Position numbers and translations under genes: made by a program. Below are positions 1 through 8,866 of a stretch of DNA of 64,000 nt, piece by piece; within the stretch, counting starts at the first letter, position 1; each line of letters starts with the position of its first letter. The notes under the pieces are model-generated. The model was not told the DNA's origin, made no database searches, and saw only the letters and a list, made by a program, of their open reading frames with translations. The stretch is from a virus, in IMG/VR virus record IMGVR_UViG_3300028840_005337, positions 62,001 through 126,000 of that record. One strand, given 5' to 3'.

Positions 1-1504
1 GCATCGTAGGAGCAACGTGGTAGCAGGGCTGCTGGTTAGCGGAGCGGACGTACTGACAGGGCATCACTTTGCGAGTCGGAATGCCCGCTTGAATCAGGAA
101 CGTCTCCCGCAGAGAGCCGGCACCAGTGTAGTCGTGTGCGAGAATCTCGGGCTTGAAGATATCCCAGTAGTGTTTGACCTCTTTGGCTTCGCGCAGGTGG
201 TCGTGGGGTGTAAGGAGCCGCTTGCCCCACAGTACGTCGATCGAGCCATCGTGCTTCACACCAAGGAGAGCGATCGTCGTAAAGCTGATCTTCTTTTCAC
301 CGCCCCCTCCCCAGTCAACGCCCAGCACGCGAAATTTGTATTGCCCGCAGCGACCACGGGCACGTGCAACTGTGTTGGGCCCGAGGTCAGACACCCGGTC
401 AATTTCAGTCAGCGTAACGAGTTTGGCGGCCGTGTCGTAAGACTCGCCGAGAACCTCGTTCCAAAACACGTTCGCAGGCGTGTTGCCTTTGCCCGCCATC
501 TTGGCGAGGAGTTCAGCCCACTTGTCAGGCTTGGCATAGTGCAAAGGCATGATCACCTGTGGAACATGGTATCCCGCCTGTAGCCATACCCGGTCGGGAT
601 GCCGGTGTACCCAGCGCCCCAGTCGGGGACTAATCGGCTTGCCGCAATGATAACAAATCGTCGCCGGGCACTTCTCGCTGATGTCGGTGTGATACTCGCC
701 GATCATCTTCTCGAGATGGAACTCCATGGACGGTATGTTCCAGCGCGGCTTGCCGTTCTGGGTACAATGAAAACAGGGAATAAACCACTCGGCCTGGCTG
801 GACTCGGTCCACAGGGCCTCTAGAGTGTTGTCCAACGTCTTCGGCGTGCCGGTGAACTGCCGGATCGCCCAGTCGGATGCCGACATCGTTTCGCGGATGA
901 TCGGGATATGTTCATGGTTCATATCCTGGACCTCGTCGATGGCCACTTTGTCCGCGGAAATACCCCGGACACGGTCAGCGTTGAGGAATGCGAACGAAAA
1001 GAGCATTTTGGAGTCGTTACGGAAGGAGCGGTGCAGCACGCTGTTCACGGTGGTCGTGTCCGACCACAAGAACTTCACCGGACTTTGGTCGATGAAGGGC
1101 TGGACGAACATCGTGCTGAAGCGCCGAACCTGCTCGAACAGCGGCATCACGTAGAGTGTGCTGAAGTTCGGGATGGAGGTGGATGTGATTACCCCGTGGG
1201 CAGCGAGCGATGTGCTCTTGCTCACCTGCCGCCCCGTCTTGTAGACTATGGCGGACGGCATACGGAATCTGAAGATCTCTTCAAAGGGGAAGTGGTTCGC
1301 CAAGGTGTACGGCTTACCCTTGAGATTGAGGAGCAGCATGAGCCCGTTGGCAAGTGAGTCCAACCGGCCCGACTGCAACAGCTGCGTGAAGAGCCTGACT
1401 CTTTCGTTAGCTGACAACTCCTCGATATTCTGGGGACTGAATGCGGCCCTCATCCGCATCTGCAGTCGTGCCAGTGCTTCAGGTTCTTGAAAGGGTACAT
1501 CCAT
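1..1504 (-). CDS. terL: Terminase large subunit, partial (runs off left edge)
   Basis: This is the ATP-driven packaging motor and nuclease. Reading leftward from ATG at 1502-1504 the frame stays open for 501 codons to the edge. The N-terminal part has a degenerate Walker A (GRQVSKST), a Walker B with catalytic acid (AIDEVQDM) and a GTPKT coupling motif. A zinc-binding insert follows (CFHC, then CPATICYHCGK). The nuclease domain begins with VLGVDWGGG and carries a further acidic site (AHDYTGAG). The Cys insert recalls the GpA-type terminase family. GGAG lies 8 nt before the ATG. The C-terminus lies outside the window. Confidence 0.9.
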   Translation of the reverse strand, partial: MDVPFQEPEALARLQMRMRAAFSPQNIEELSANERVRLFTQLLQSGRLDSLANGLMLLLNLKGKPYTLANHFPFEEIFRFRMPSAIVYKTGRQVSKSTSLAAHGVITSTSIPNFSTLYVMPLFEQVRRFSTMFVQPFIDQSPVKFLWSDTTTVNSVLHRSFRNDSKMLFSFAFLNADRVRGISADKVAIDEVQDMNHEHIPIIRETMSASDWAIRQFTGTPKTLDNTLEALWTESSQAEWFIPCFHCTQNGKPRWNIPSMEFHLEKMIGEYHTDISEKCPATICYHCGKPISPRLGRWVHRHPDRVWLQAGYHVPQVIMPLHYAKPDKWAELLAKMAGKGNTPANVFWNEVLGESYDTAAKLVTLTEIDRVSDLGPNTVARARGRCGQYKFRVLGVDWGGGGEKKISFTTIALLGVKHDGSIDVLWGKRLLTPHDHLREAKEVKHYWDIFKPEILAHDYTGAGSLRETFLIQAGIPTRKVMPCQYVRSANQQPCYHVAPTM

Positions 1505-1664
1505 GGATAGAACTCCGTTTGAGGTAGAGAGGTATCGTCAGCGCGAGCTTGCAAAGTTCGATGCTGCTGGTCACTTCTGTGGCGAGGTCGCTCGACGAAC
1601 CCGCCCGTTCTGGGTCACTGTTTTGATCGCTTGGGTGATCATAATGGTGGTCTGCTATCTGTGA
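1503..1664 (+). CDS. Small single-span membrane protein (possible)
   Basis: A 53-codon frame with a charged N-terminal half and one hydrophobic C-terminal helix (FWVTVLIAWVIIMVVCYL). AAAGGG lies 7 nt upstream. Its ATG shares the palindrome CCATGG with the divergent terminase start, so any promoter would lie inside the terminase gene. That makes it less certain. Function unknown. Confidence 0.4.
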   Translation: MDRTPFEVERYRQRELAKFDAAGHFCGEVARRTRPFWVTVLIAWVIIMVVCYL

Positions 1665-1727
1665 CATGATAGCACAGACATGCTAAAACGCGAAGTCTGA
1701 TACACTCCAGCCTGGGAGGAGCTGCTA

Positions 1728-1946
1728 ATGGCAGTAACAATGAATGCGAGGTTGTTTCTTGAGCGTGCGGGTCTCCGGCCAACATTCAGGCGACCGGTCC
1801 CGACCACAGTCCCGGAGGATAATCCCATCTTCTCCCTCCCGTTGGATCCGCCACTACCACCGGCGGAATTGATACGGGACGGATGGCCTCCGCCGGACAG
1901 GTCTTCGACTCAGAATGACCCATGGCATCTTGGATCTACAGAGTAA
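1728..1946 (+). CDS. Hypothetical protein, proline-rich
   Basis: 72 residues with an excellent ribosome site (GGGAGGAG, 6 nt before ATG). The N-terminus is basic and the rest is rich in proline (PLDPPLPPAE). It is the first well-supported gene of the rightward run after the terminase. I recognise no domain. Confidence 0.6.
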   Translation: MAVTMNARLFLERAGLRPTFRRPVPTTVPEDNPIFSLPLDPPLPPAELIRDGWPPPDRSSTQNDPWHLGSTE

Positions 1947-2131
1947 CCATGTTTGCAAGTTGGTTTCGCGTGGCCATATGGTTGATCGTGCTGGCCTTGC
2001 TTGGAGCCGTCATCTTCGACGGGCCTTTCAAGCTTGTACCAGCCATCATTATTGGCTTCGTTCTTTACGGATTTTTCCATGTAGCAAGAGGCTTCGCAAG
2101 TGCGAAGGGCTGCGGAGAGTGGGAAGAATGA
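1922..2131 (+). CDS. Small membrane protein, two predicted helices
   Basis: 69 residues dominated by two hydrophobic segments (about residues 15-32 and 38-53) and an acidic tail GEWEE. It overlaps the previous gene by 25 nt and ends in an ATGA overlap with the next. A second in-frame ATG at 1949 would avoid the upstream overlap; neither start has a strong ribosome site. Inner-membrane location is inferred from hydrophobicity only. Confidence 0.6.
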   Translation: MASWIYRVTMFASWFRVAIWLIVLALLGAVIFDGPFKLVPAIIIGFVLYGFFHVARGFASAKGCGEWEE

Positions 2132-2523
2132 CTTTAATCGATCTTTTGGTGCTCGCTATGGCGGCACATACCCTCGTCAGCGTGTGGTTGCAAGACGGCG
2201 GGCTATTCGAAAGCTGGCGCGATTGGCTTCGTGCCTGGGCAACGCCCACGATGCGCCAGCACAGCTCGTACGAAATGCCCACCCGTTGGTCAATGGTTCG
2301 TATGAAGATCGCATACTTGGCAGAATGTCGTTTCTGCCTAACCTGCCAGGCCTGCTTTTGGCTTCTGGTACTCTTCTGGCTCCCCGGCTATTGGCTTCCA
2401 GCCATCTGGGGTGAAATCCTCTACGTGCCGGTGTACGCACTGGCTGCTGCATGCATTGCTAGTGCCGCGACGTATCTGATGGATGCGCTCGAGGCGAAAG
2501 CAGAATCTTATTCACGAGAATAA
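2128..2523 (+). CDS. Membrane protein with CxxCxxxW motif (DUF1360-like)
   Basis: 131 residues. The ATG is coupled to the upstream stop (ATGA) and preceded by GGGAAGA. It has an N-terminal hydrophobic helix, a central segment RMKIAYLAECRFCLTCQACFW with clustered cysteines, then two further hydrophobic helices. The layout resembles DUF1360-type proteins found in phages and bacteria, whose function is not known. The end of the gene lies inside a 16-bp palindrome (2508-2523). Confidence 0.65.
   Translation: MTLIDLLVLAMAAHTLVSVWLQDGGLFESWRDWLRAWATPTMRQHSSYEMPTRWSMVRMKIAYLAECRFCLTCQACFWLLVLFWLPGYWLPAIWGEILYVPVYALAAACIASAATYLMDALEAKAESYSRE
2508..2523. promoter_or_regulatory. Palindrome TTATTC-N4-GAATAA, copy 1
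   Basis: TTATTC ACGA GAATAA ends one base before the ATG of the gene at 2525. The preceding bases AATC are shared with other copies. This is one member of a family recurring at 19111, 26431, 34865 and 53647, and in degenerate form at 44464. It could be a DNA operator or an RNA hairpin around the ribosome site. Confidence 0.6.
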
Positions 2524-2524
2524 T

Positions 2525-2947
2525 ATGTCCGAACGCAAAGTACCGTTCAATGAGCAGCTTCAGGCTGCTGTTGACGCATGCGAGGAGACTCTAAGGGACA
2601 TTCCGGAGGTCGAAGGCGTGGCATTCACGTTTATCTACGCCGACGGCCTTACGGAGTCCGAGCCCTCGAACGTGCTTATCGGGCCTGACGACCCGATCTT
2701 TCTCGCTAAGGCTGGTAAGCAACTCACAAAGCTCCAGCGCACTGTGACCGCAGCGTTGCAGGAAAAGTTCACCGTGGCCGAGACCGTTCTATCGAACCTC
2801 AAGGCGCAAATTGACGAACACATCGCAAAAGCCAAAGACCAGGAAGGGAACCAAGCGGAAGAAACCCCAGATCAAGGGGATAGCGACGCTGGACGACCTC
2901 CTGAAACACCTGCACATCCAGACGTGGGACACCCTGATAGTGGGTGA
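2525..2947 (+). CDS. Hypothetical protein with acidic, proline-rich tail
   Basis: 140 residues. The first 110 or so look globular and partly helical (FNEQLQAAVDACEETLRD). The last 30 (DQGDSDAGRPPETPAHPD and so on) are low complexity and lie where the RNase H-like gene overlaps in another frame. Its start follows palindrome copy 1 directly. Function unknown. Confidence 0.65.
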   Translation: MSERKVPFNEQLQAAVDACEETLRDIPEVEGVAFTFIYADGLTESEPSNVLIGPDDPIFLAKAGKQLTKLQRTVTAALQEKFTVAETVLSNLKAQIDEHIAKAKDQEGNQAEETPDQGDSDAGRPPETPAHPDVGHPDSG

Positions 2948-3455
2948 CGGGTCTGGGACCGGGTGGAAACAAGGGGCCGGCTGGGCCTCCGTACTCATCG
3001 ACCAGTCCTCAGGCGCCCGCAAACTCTTCTATGGCGCCATGAACACTGGGACCGTCACTCTTGGCGAGATGTTCCCGTATCTGCATGCCCTATCGTGGTA
3101 CGCCGGCCGAGACGGGCCAGGGCGTAACCGCCGACAAGAGGTCCAGCAACTGGGCCGTGACATGCAGGTGCACATCGTTACCGATTCCCAAACCGTCGCA
3201 ACGTGCGGAAACAACCCCGCATCCCGGCGCTCGCATCGCGAGCTCTGGAAAGCGTTCGACGAGTACCGCAGCAACGGCTTTGCCTTGCAGTTCCACTTCG
3301 TTGCCCGGGACGTGATCAACTTGAACGTCCTGGTCGACGAGATTTCGCGTCAAGCACGCAAAGACATGGAGGAGACATACAGTACCGCCATGGAAACGCT
3401 GTGCAAACGATACCCAGGCCTCCCGGAGGATGCCACCATCTATGACTTCAACTGA
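2811..3455 (+). CDS. RNase H-like protein
   Basis: 214 residues from TTG. RNase HI cleaves the RNA strand of RNA:DNA hybrids such as primers. The fold signature is visible in order: an Asp in strand 1 (LIVGDGSGTGW followed by an antiparallel pair), a Glu in GEMFPYLHALSWYA, an Asp in VHIVTDSQ, and a last Asp in VLVDEISRQAR. The N-terminus is lysine-rich. The start is uncertain: TTG 2811 overlaps the previous gene by 137 nt, whereas GTG 2941 would cut the first strand. A reverse-transcriptase or transposase RNase H role is unlikely, as no partner domain is present. Confidence 0.7.
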   Translation: MTNTSQKPKTRKGTKRKKPQIKGIATLDDLLKHLHIQTWDTLIVGDGSGTGWKQGAGWASVLIDQSSGARKLFYGAMNTGTVTLGEMFPYLHALSWYAGRDGPGRNRRQEVQQLGRDMQVHIVTDSQTVATCGNNPASRRSHRELWKAFDEYRSNGFALQFHFVARDVINLNVLVDEISRQARKDMEETYSTAMETLCKRYPGLPEDATIYDFN

Positions 3456-3897
3456 TCCCACGCTGGCGACGTATCACAAAGACCTCTACGAGGACGATAC
3501 GCCGCTTGCCATCATCAAGTTCTTCGAAGCCCAGCTCAACCGGACGCCCGACAGCGACCGCGACTGGCACGAGAACGTCCGCTACCGTGTCCATTACGGT
3601 AACACCATCACAGGGCGTTGCTGGGGCGAGTACGACGAAGGCACTGTGGCACTCAACAACGAGGAGCCACAGGGCCTGATGATGCTCGCGACGCCGTCTA
3701 CGAAGGAGGGGCCGCTGGTCCTGACTGGGTCGATCGTACGGATCGATAAGCTTGCTGGCCGCTCGGTCGAGCAGGTGTACAGACATCCCACATATCACAC
3801 CCACGAGGAGGAAGCGCGCGTTGCAAAAGCGGAAGTGCAGCCTGAACGGCGGCCGCGACGCATCGTGCTCAGAGGAAATGCCGACGGAGACACGTAG
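3442..3897 (+). CDS. Hypothetical protein
   Basis: 151 residues. GGAGG sits 12 nt before ATG 3442; an ATG at 3430 lies too close to it. The start overlaps the end of the RNase H-like gene by 14 nt. The middle has a beta-rich look (YRVHYGNTITGRCWGEYDEG) and the C-terminus is basic. I recognise no family. Confidence 0.65.
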   Translation: MTSTDPTLATYHKDLYEDDTPLAIIKFFEAQLNRTPDSDRDWHENVRYRVHYGNTITGRCWGEYDEGTVALNNEEPQGLMMLATPSTKEGPLVLTGSIVRIDKLAGRSVEQVYRHPTYHTHEEEARVAKAEVQPERRPRRIVLRGNADGDT

Positions 3898-5698
3898 TTT
3901 CAAGATGGACCAGAGTTTGCTGGTCAGCGTGATCAAGAAGCAGGCAGGCAGCCTGTGGAAAGCCGTTGTGGAAGGCGGGCAGAACGTCATCGACGCTGCC
4001 GCCCGCAAGTGCGAGATCGATTGCACGCCACAGATGGTGCAGATTCGCGATAACGGAAAGGGGTTCCGGTCCAAGGCGGACATTGAGAACTTCTTCGAAG
4101 TCTTCGGCAAACCGCACGAAGAAAGAGAGCAGAAAGTCTTTGGACAGTACCGCATGGGCCGCGGCCAGCTGTTCGCCTTCGGGCGTAACGTCTGGCGGTC
4201 CGGCGAGTTCGAGATGATCGTCGATATTGAGGAGAACGGCCTGGATTATGAGCTACGATCTGGCCTCGAGTATCACAACGGCTGCATCGTGACAGTGGAG
4301 CTTTATCGGCCGCTGTCGCATGTCCAGCACAACGAGATCCTCGACGAGATCAAGAAGAACATCAAGTTCGTCCAGATCCCGTTCCATCTGAATGGCGACG
4401 AGAAGCAGTTCAACAAGAAGCCCGACAAGATCGCCTGGGACCTCTCGACGGCCGAGGCGGACTTCAAGTGGCGTGACAACGGGAACCTGGAGCTGTTCAA
4501 CCAGGGCATCCGTGTCTGCTCTTACCCGCGCTACCGGTACGGCACCGGCGGCGACATCGTGTCCAAAAAGCAGCTGGACGTGAACTTCGCCCGAAACGAC
4601 GTCATGGACAGCTGTGAGACGTGGCAGGCGATCAGAAAGACCGTGCGCGACCACGTCAACGCACGGACGTTGGCCCAGCAAGAAACGGCCGGCCGGCAAC
4701 GGAATACCCCGACGCGCACACGTGCCCGGGCAACCAATCGGCGGCGTCCGACGCTGACCGAGCAGGACCGCTGCCGCGTCGTGCGCGAGATGAAAGACGG
4801 GTCGTTGAACAAGCGCCAGATGAAGGCCGCCAAGGTCTTCACGATGTGGCGTAAGGAAACGCACTCGACGATCTCCGCCGTATACAAGATCGCCAAGGGG
4901 AACGTCACGTTCCTCCCAGACGAGACACCGGCGTACTCGAGCCTACCCAAATCGCTGGCGGATCACCGCCTGGCGGTCGTGCTCGATCCCGTCATGTTCA
5001 ACCGCTGGGGATGGAAACCGGAGTTCCCGGAAAAGCTAGTCGAGAACATCAACGCCACGTTCGACGAGCAGTTCGGCAAGTACGCAAACGACGTCCGGCT
5101 GAAGTACGTCGATGCGGACAAGATCGTGAAGACGATGCAAGGATCGAACACGGTCATCGACGCGAACAAGATGACACGCCTCGAACGCATCGCCACGGCG
5201 ACTATGAGCGCCAATATCAGCAACATCCACTGGGCAGCCTGCCGTGTCAATGTCCAGCAGAACCGCAACGCGCAGCGGCGCATTGTGGTCGGCATCGGTC
5301 CGTTCGATTCGTGGACCGACGGCCGTACGTTCATTGCGATCAACCGCCGGGTGATTGCTGCTGTCAAGGTCGGGCCTTCCAGCTGGTGGCGCTACGCTAC
5401 GCTGCTCCTGCACGAGTATCTGCACACAGATGCGACGCAGGACGCGCATATGCACAAGAAGGACTTCTACGAGGCGTACCACAATCTCGTGCAACAGCAC
5501 TTCATGGGCGTCTTCTGCTGGAACTGCATGATGCGGCTGCCCGCCAATGCGCGCAGCGTGCGTCGTCGCCTGACCAGCAAGGAGTTGGCGACTGTCGATG
5601 CGGCCGAAGAGCAGCAAATCTACGCACAGAACTGGGACGACCTGGGTGTCATGTCACACCCGGATTTGGCGCCCACTTCGCGAGAGGCAGAGGAATGA
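3878..5698 (+). CDS. GHKL (Hsp90/MutL-type) ATPase joined to HExxH metallopeptidase-like domain
   Basis: 606 residues. The first third has the Bergerat ATP-binding fold: N-box region VVEGGQNVIDAAARK (about 30-44), DNGKG (58-62) and GQYRMGRG (89-96). A basic linker (TRTRARATNRRRP) follows. Near residue 512 is HEYLH inside a helix (TLLLHEYLHTDATQDAHMH), as in zincin metallopeptidases. Just after comes CWNCMMRL, a possible extra metal site. Combining a GHKL ATPase with a zincin in one phage protein is unfamiliar to me. It could be an ATP-gated peptidase or a chaperone-like factor. ATG 3878 overlaps the previous stop; ATG 3905 is an alternative. Confidence 0.75.
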   Translation: MPTETRSFKMDQSLLVSVIKKQAGSLWKAVVEGGQNVIDAAARKCEIDCTPQMVQIRDNGKGFRSKADIENFFEVFGKPHEEREQKVFGQYRMGRGQLFAFGRNVWRSGEFEMIVDIEENGLDYELRSGLEYHNGCIVTVELYRPLSHVQHNEILDEIKKNIKFVQIPFHLNGDEKQFNKKPDKIAWDLSTAEADFKWRDNGNLELFNQGIRVCSYPRYRYGTGGDIVSKKQLDVNFARNDVMDSCETWQAIRKTVRDHVNARTLAQQETAGRQRNTPTRTRARATNRRRPTLTEQDRCRVVREMKDGSLNKRQMKAAKVFTMWRKETHSTISAVYKIAKGNVTFLPDETPAYSSLPKSLADHRLAVVLDPVMFNRWGWKPEFPEKLVENINATFDEQFGKYANDVRLKYVDADKIVKTMQGSNTVIDANKMTRLERIATATMSANISNIHWAACRVNVQQNRNAQRRIVVGIGPFDSWTDGRTFIAINRRVIAAVKVGPSSWWRYATLLLHEYLHTDATQDAHMHKKDFYEAYHNLVQQHFMGVFCWNCMMRLPANARSVRRRLTSKELATVDAAEEQQIYAQNWDDLGVMSHPDLAPTSREAEE

Positions 5699-5943
5699 AC
5701 GGGCTACCTTGGGACATCCAGGTAGCCCTTGACCTCCGCATCTCACACGGGGCCGAGAAGGTGGAGGAGTACTGGGACACGAACATGCACGCCAAGAAGC
5801 GGACAGCCGCTATCCGGTGGATCATGTTCAACCGCCCGGATCTCCTCAACTTCTCCGGCGCCCCTGTTAAACGGTTCATGGCGCTGATCGAGGCGCTTTT
5901 CGAAGAATATAAGGAGGAGCGTCATGTCAAAGAAGGAGCTTAG
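5695..5943 (+). CDS. Hypothetical protein
   Basis: 82 residues, translationally coupled to the GHKL gene by ATGA, with GAGGCAGAGGA upstream. Helical and mixed charge (MHAKKRTAAIRWIMFNRPDL). No recognised domain. Position suggests co-expression with the ATPase-peptidase. Confidence 0.65.
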   Translation: MNGLPWDIQVALDLRISHGAEKVEEYWDTNMHAKKRTAAIRWIMFNRPDLLNFSGAPVKRFMALIEALFEEYKEERHVKEGA

Positions 5944-6202
5944 GCAGTGCACACACAAGGACTGCCGACAGTGGACCACGGATTGGTACCCGATCACTGG
6001 AGGCGCTCGCCTTAAACACGTCCGCTGCGCCGAGTGCTTTGAGCGCGAGGTGCGTGCCGCTGTCCACGACGGGATCGTCCCGTTCGACAAGCTGCAGGAG
6101 CGGGAGAAGAAGGACACGTATAAGGAGCCACAAACTGTACCGGATCAAGATTCAGATGCCGGTCCTAGTCCACCAGGAGAAGATCCATGTGGTGGAGACT
6201 GA
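5924..6202 (+). CDS. Small zinc-ribbon-like protein
   Basis: 92 residues with a near-perfect ribosome site AAGGAGG. Cys9 and Cys14 (QCTHKDC) with Cys35 and Cys38 (CAEC) form a possible four-Cys zinc site; the acidic Pro-rich tail is probably disordered. Overlaps its neighbours by 20 and 47 nt. Function unknown. Confidence 0.65.
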   Translation: MSKKELRQCTHKDCRQWTTDWYPITGGARLKHVRCAECFEREVRAAVHDGIVPFDKLQEREKKDTYKEPQTVPDQDSDAGPSPPGEDPCGGD

Positions 6203-6479
6203 ACTCGAGGTCCCCGACCAGTTCCAACTGGTTGCTGGGCACTACATATATCACAAGGTGACCAGCGGGCTGATGCCCATCGGCACCGTGATCTACGACG
6301 GAAAGCGTGACGTCCTGGTAGCGTGCCTGGACGGAGCGGCTTATGACAAGACCGTTACTATCGACGAATGGCTGGTGGAGCGTCCGCACTGGGTCGAAGC
6401 GACCGGCGAGGACGACGCACCGACGCCGTTCCTCGAGATGCAACGGATCAAACTCGCGCCGCCGGATGACGGCGACTAA
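6156..6479 (+). CDS. Hypothetical protein
   Basis: 107 residues from ATG 6156, with a beta-rich pattern (VHQEKIHVVETELEVPDQFQLV). The only good ribosome site (AAGGAG, 6122-6127) lies about 30 nt before the ATG and is better placed for a CTG at 6135, so the true start may be earlier. Lies directly before the ligase. Confidence 0.6.
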   Translation: MPVLVHQEKIHVVETELEVPDQFQLVAGHYIYHKVTSGLMPIGTVIYDGKRDVLVACLDGAAYDKTVTIDEWLVERPHWVEATGEDDAPTPFLEMQRIKLAPPDDGD

Positions 6480-6498
6480 CCCCTTCAGGAGGATGTAC

Positions 6499-8622
6499 AT
6501 GAACAAGAAAGCGGCTGCCGCCAGAATCGCTGAACTGTCAGCGGACGTGGATCGGCACAACATGTTGTACTATTGCTATGGTGAACCAGCGATCCCGGAT
6601 AGGGTGTTCGACGAGCTCCTCAAGGAACTGGTTGCACTAGAGCAGGAATTCCCGGATCTGGCGCTGCCAGATAGCCCGACCCAACGTGTGGGCGGCGCTC
6701 CTGTTGAGGGCCTCGAGTCCATGGAGCACCCGTCGCTCATGTTTTCTATCGACAACTGCTTCGACCTCGATGAGGTCAAGAAGTTTCATCAGCGTGTGGT
6801 GAAGAAGCTCGGCCACGAGCCGCTCTGGACGCCCGAATGGAAGATTGACGGTTGCGCTGTCAATCTGATCTATGAGGACGGCGTACTCACCCATGCCATA
6901 ACCCGCGGCGACGGTGCAGTCGGCGACGACATCACGCACGCTGCCAAGGCAATGCGCGGCGTCCCTCTCAAGCTGGACCGTCTCTACGACGAGGAAGGCA
7001 ATGTGATGGGGAATCCCAAGCCGTTGCCGAAGCTCTTGGAGATCCGTGGCGAAGCGTTCATCACGCACGATGACTTCACGCAGGTCAACTGTGCGCGCAA
7101 CAACGCTGGTGAGGAGACGTTCGCCAACTCCCGCAACGCCACGTCCGGCGCTATCCGTAGCGTCGATCCGGCCGACTGTCACGAGCGGCGTGTACGTTTT
7201 ATGGCGCACGGCATCGGCAAGTGTGAGTACGAAGGCGACGTCGATATCGAGTCGTACTTCGAGACGCTGTTTGCCTTTCATCTTTGCGGGATGCCGATCA
7301 CAGATCACTATGGCCTGCCCGCCCCGATGGATAAGGCGCTGAAGACCGTCGCAGAGATGGTTGCCATGCTGCCAGAACTGAGCATTCCGGTCGACGGGAT
7401 CGTCCTGAAGCTGGACAAGTTCAGCGATCGTGAAGCCATGGGCCAAGAGTCCAAGAAGCACGTGAGCTGGGCGCTGGCCTACAAGTGGGAGAAGTACGAG
7501 GCCGTAACCGAGGTCGAGCGCTTCGACGTACAGGTAGGCAAGCAGGGCACGCTGACGCCGGTGGTTTACTGCAAACCGGTGGAGATCGCTGAGACGATGG
7601 TCGGCAAGGCGTCGCTGCACAACTGGCACGAAGTCTTGCGCCTGGGCATCGCCCACGGTGACTCGATCGTCATGGAAAAGGCCGGCAAGATCATTCCGCA
7701 CGTCGTACGTGTGGTCAAGGAGAAGCGCACCGGACCGGTCGCGCCGTTCCTGCCGCCCGCTACCTGCCCGTCCTGCGGCAGCGACGCCATCGAGGATGGT
7801 CCGTTCCTGCGCTGCTCAGGTGATTCGTGCCCCGCACAGATCGCCGCCCTGCTCCGATCGGCCGCTGACCGGTCCCGCCTAGATATAGATGGTTTGGGGG
7901 AGACCCTAGCCACCCAATTGGCGGAGGCAGAGCTGGTTGAGGACCTCTCGGACCTCTTCACGCTTGAGCATCGCAGAGACAGCGTTCTGAGGCTTGCACG
8001 CATGGGCGAGAAGAAAGCCGACAAGCTCTTCGAAGCCCTCGCAACGGCGCGTGAGCGGCCTTCCTGGCGATTATTGGCGTCTTTGAACATCAAGCACGTC
8101 GGAAGGACCATGTCGGAGGCCATCTGCAAGGCTGCTAGCGCTGCTGGCGCCGAGCTGAAGGAACCCGCCGACCCCTTCCAAGTGATGGTGTCCTTGTGGT
8201 CGATCGACGACTATACCCAGATTGAGGGGGTTGGCGAAGCCGCCGCTCGATCGATCTGGACGTGGATGCACAGCGAGAAAAACCTGAAGCTGCTGAAGCG
8301 CCTCCGGGACTACGGCGTCAACATGGGCGTCAACGACCCGGTGCCCGAAGTAGACGACGGATCTCCGAAGCCGCTCGCCGGTATGAAGATCTGTGCGACC
8401 GGGAAACTGGTCGGGTACTCTCGCGAAAGCATCAAGGAGACGATCGTGCAACACGGCGGTACAGTCGCCAGCGCGGTCTCGGCGAAGACCGACATGCTCG
8501 TCGCCGGCGAAAAAGCCGGCAGCAAACTGAAGAAGGCCCAGGACCTGGGCGTTCGTGTCGTCAACGAAGCGGAGTTCAATGACCTCATATCGGTCGAGCA
8601 GCAAGAATCCGCCAGTAAGTAA
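6499..8622 (+). CDS. ligA: NAD-dependent DNA ligase
   Basis: 707 residues, full length for bacterial LigA. It seals nicks using NAD+. In order: domain Ia with HNMLYYCYGEPAIPD, the adenylation motif WKIDG (Lys about 115), the OB fold, a four-Cys zinc finger (CPSCG about 423 to CSGDSC), helix-hairpin-helix repeats, and a C-terminal BRCT domain (about 625-707). AGGAGG lies 6 nt before ATG 6499, which I prefer over the ATG at 6493. NAD ligases occur in some large phages; T4 and T7 use ATP ligases. Confidence 0.97.
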   Translation: MNKKAAAARIAELSADVDRHNMLYYCYGEPAIPDRVFDELLKELVALEQEFPDLALPDSPTQRVGGAPVEGLESMEHPSLMFSIDNCFDLDEVKKFHQRVVKKLGHEPLWTPEWKIDGCAVNLIYEDGVLTHAITRGDGAVGDDITHAAKAMRGVPLKLDRLYDEEGNVMGNPKPLPKLLEIRGEAFITHDDFTQVNCARNNAGEETFANSRNATSGAIRSVDPADCHERRVRFMAHGIGKCEYEGDVDIESYFETLFAFHLCGMPITDHYGLPAPMDKALKTVAEMVAMLPELSIPVDGIVLKLDKFSDREAMGQESKKHVSWALAYKWEKYEAVTEVERFDVQVGKQGTLTPVVYCKPVEIAETMVGKASLHNWHEVLRLGIAHGDSIVMEKAGKIIPHVVRVVKEKRTGPVAPFLPPATCPSCGSDAIEDGPFLRCSGDSCPAQIAALLRSAADRSRLDIDGLGETLATQLAEAELVEDLSDLFTLEHRRDSVLRLARMGEKKADKLFEALATARERPSWRLLASLNIKHVGRTMSEAICKAASAAGAELKEPADPFQVMVSLWSIDDYTQIEGVGEAAARSIWTWMHSEKNLKLLKRLRDYGVNMGVNDPVPEVDDGSPKPLAGMKICATGKLVGYSRESIKETIVQHGGTVASAVSAKTDMLVAGEKAGSKLKKAQDLGVRVVNEAEFNDLISVEQQESASK

Positions 8623-8866
8623 CGTCGGGAAAAGTCGTAACATCGACCCTCGGCGACTATTTGGTAACGGCGTGCCGGCACACCGGATTGAATCGTACCG
8701 GGTGCCGGCACCTGCCGGTATTTCGATCCCCTTTGGCACCGTCCCGCGGGATGTGTACATACAGGGGCCGCGTTACAAAGTCGAGTTTTACGCCTTCGAG
8801 ACGCTTGGCGGGGTCATCGGCCACACCGGAGCGCTTGCGAGGGCTGATTTCAGTACAGGAGATACC

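Noticed and set aside
6637-7701. 354-codon leftward frame over the ligase
   Set aside because: Antisense to ligA, which is unambiguous.
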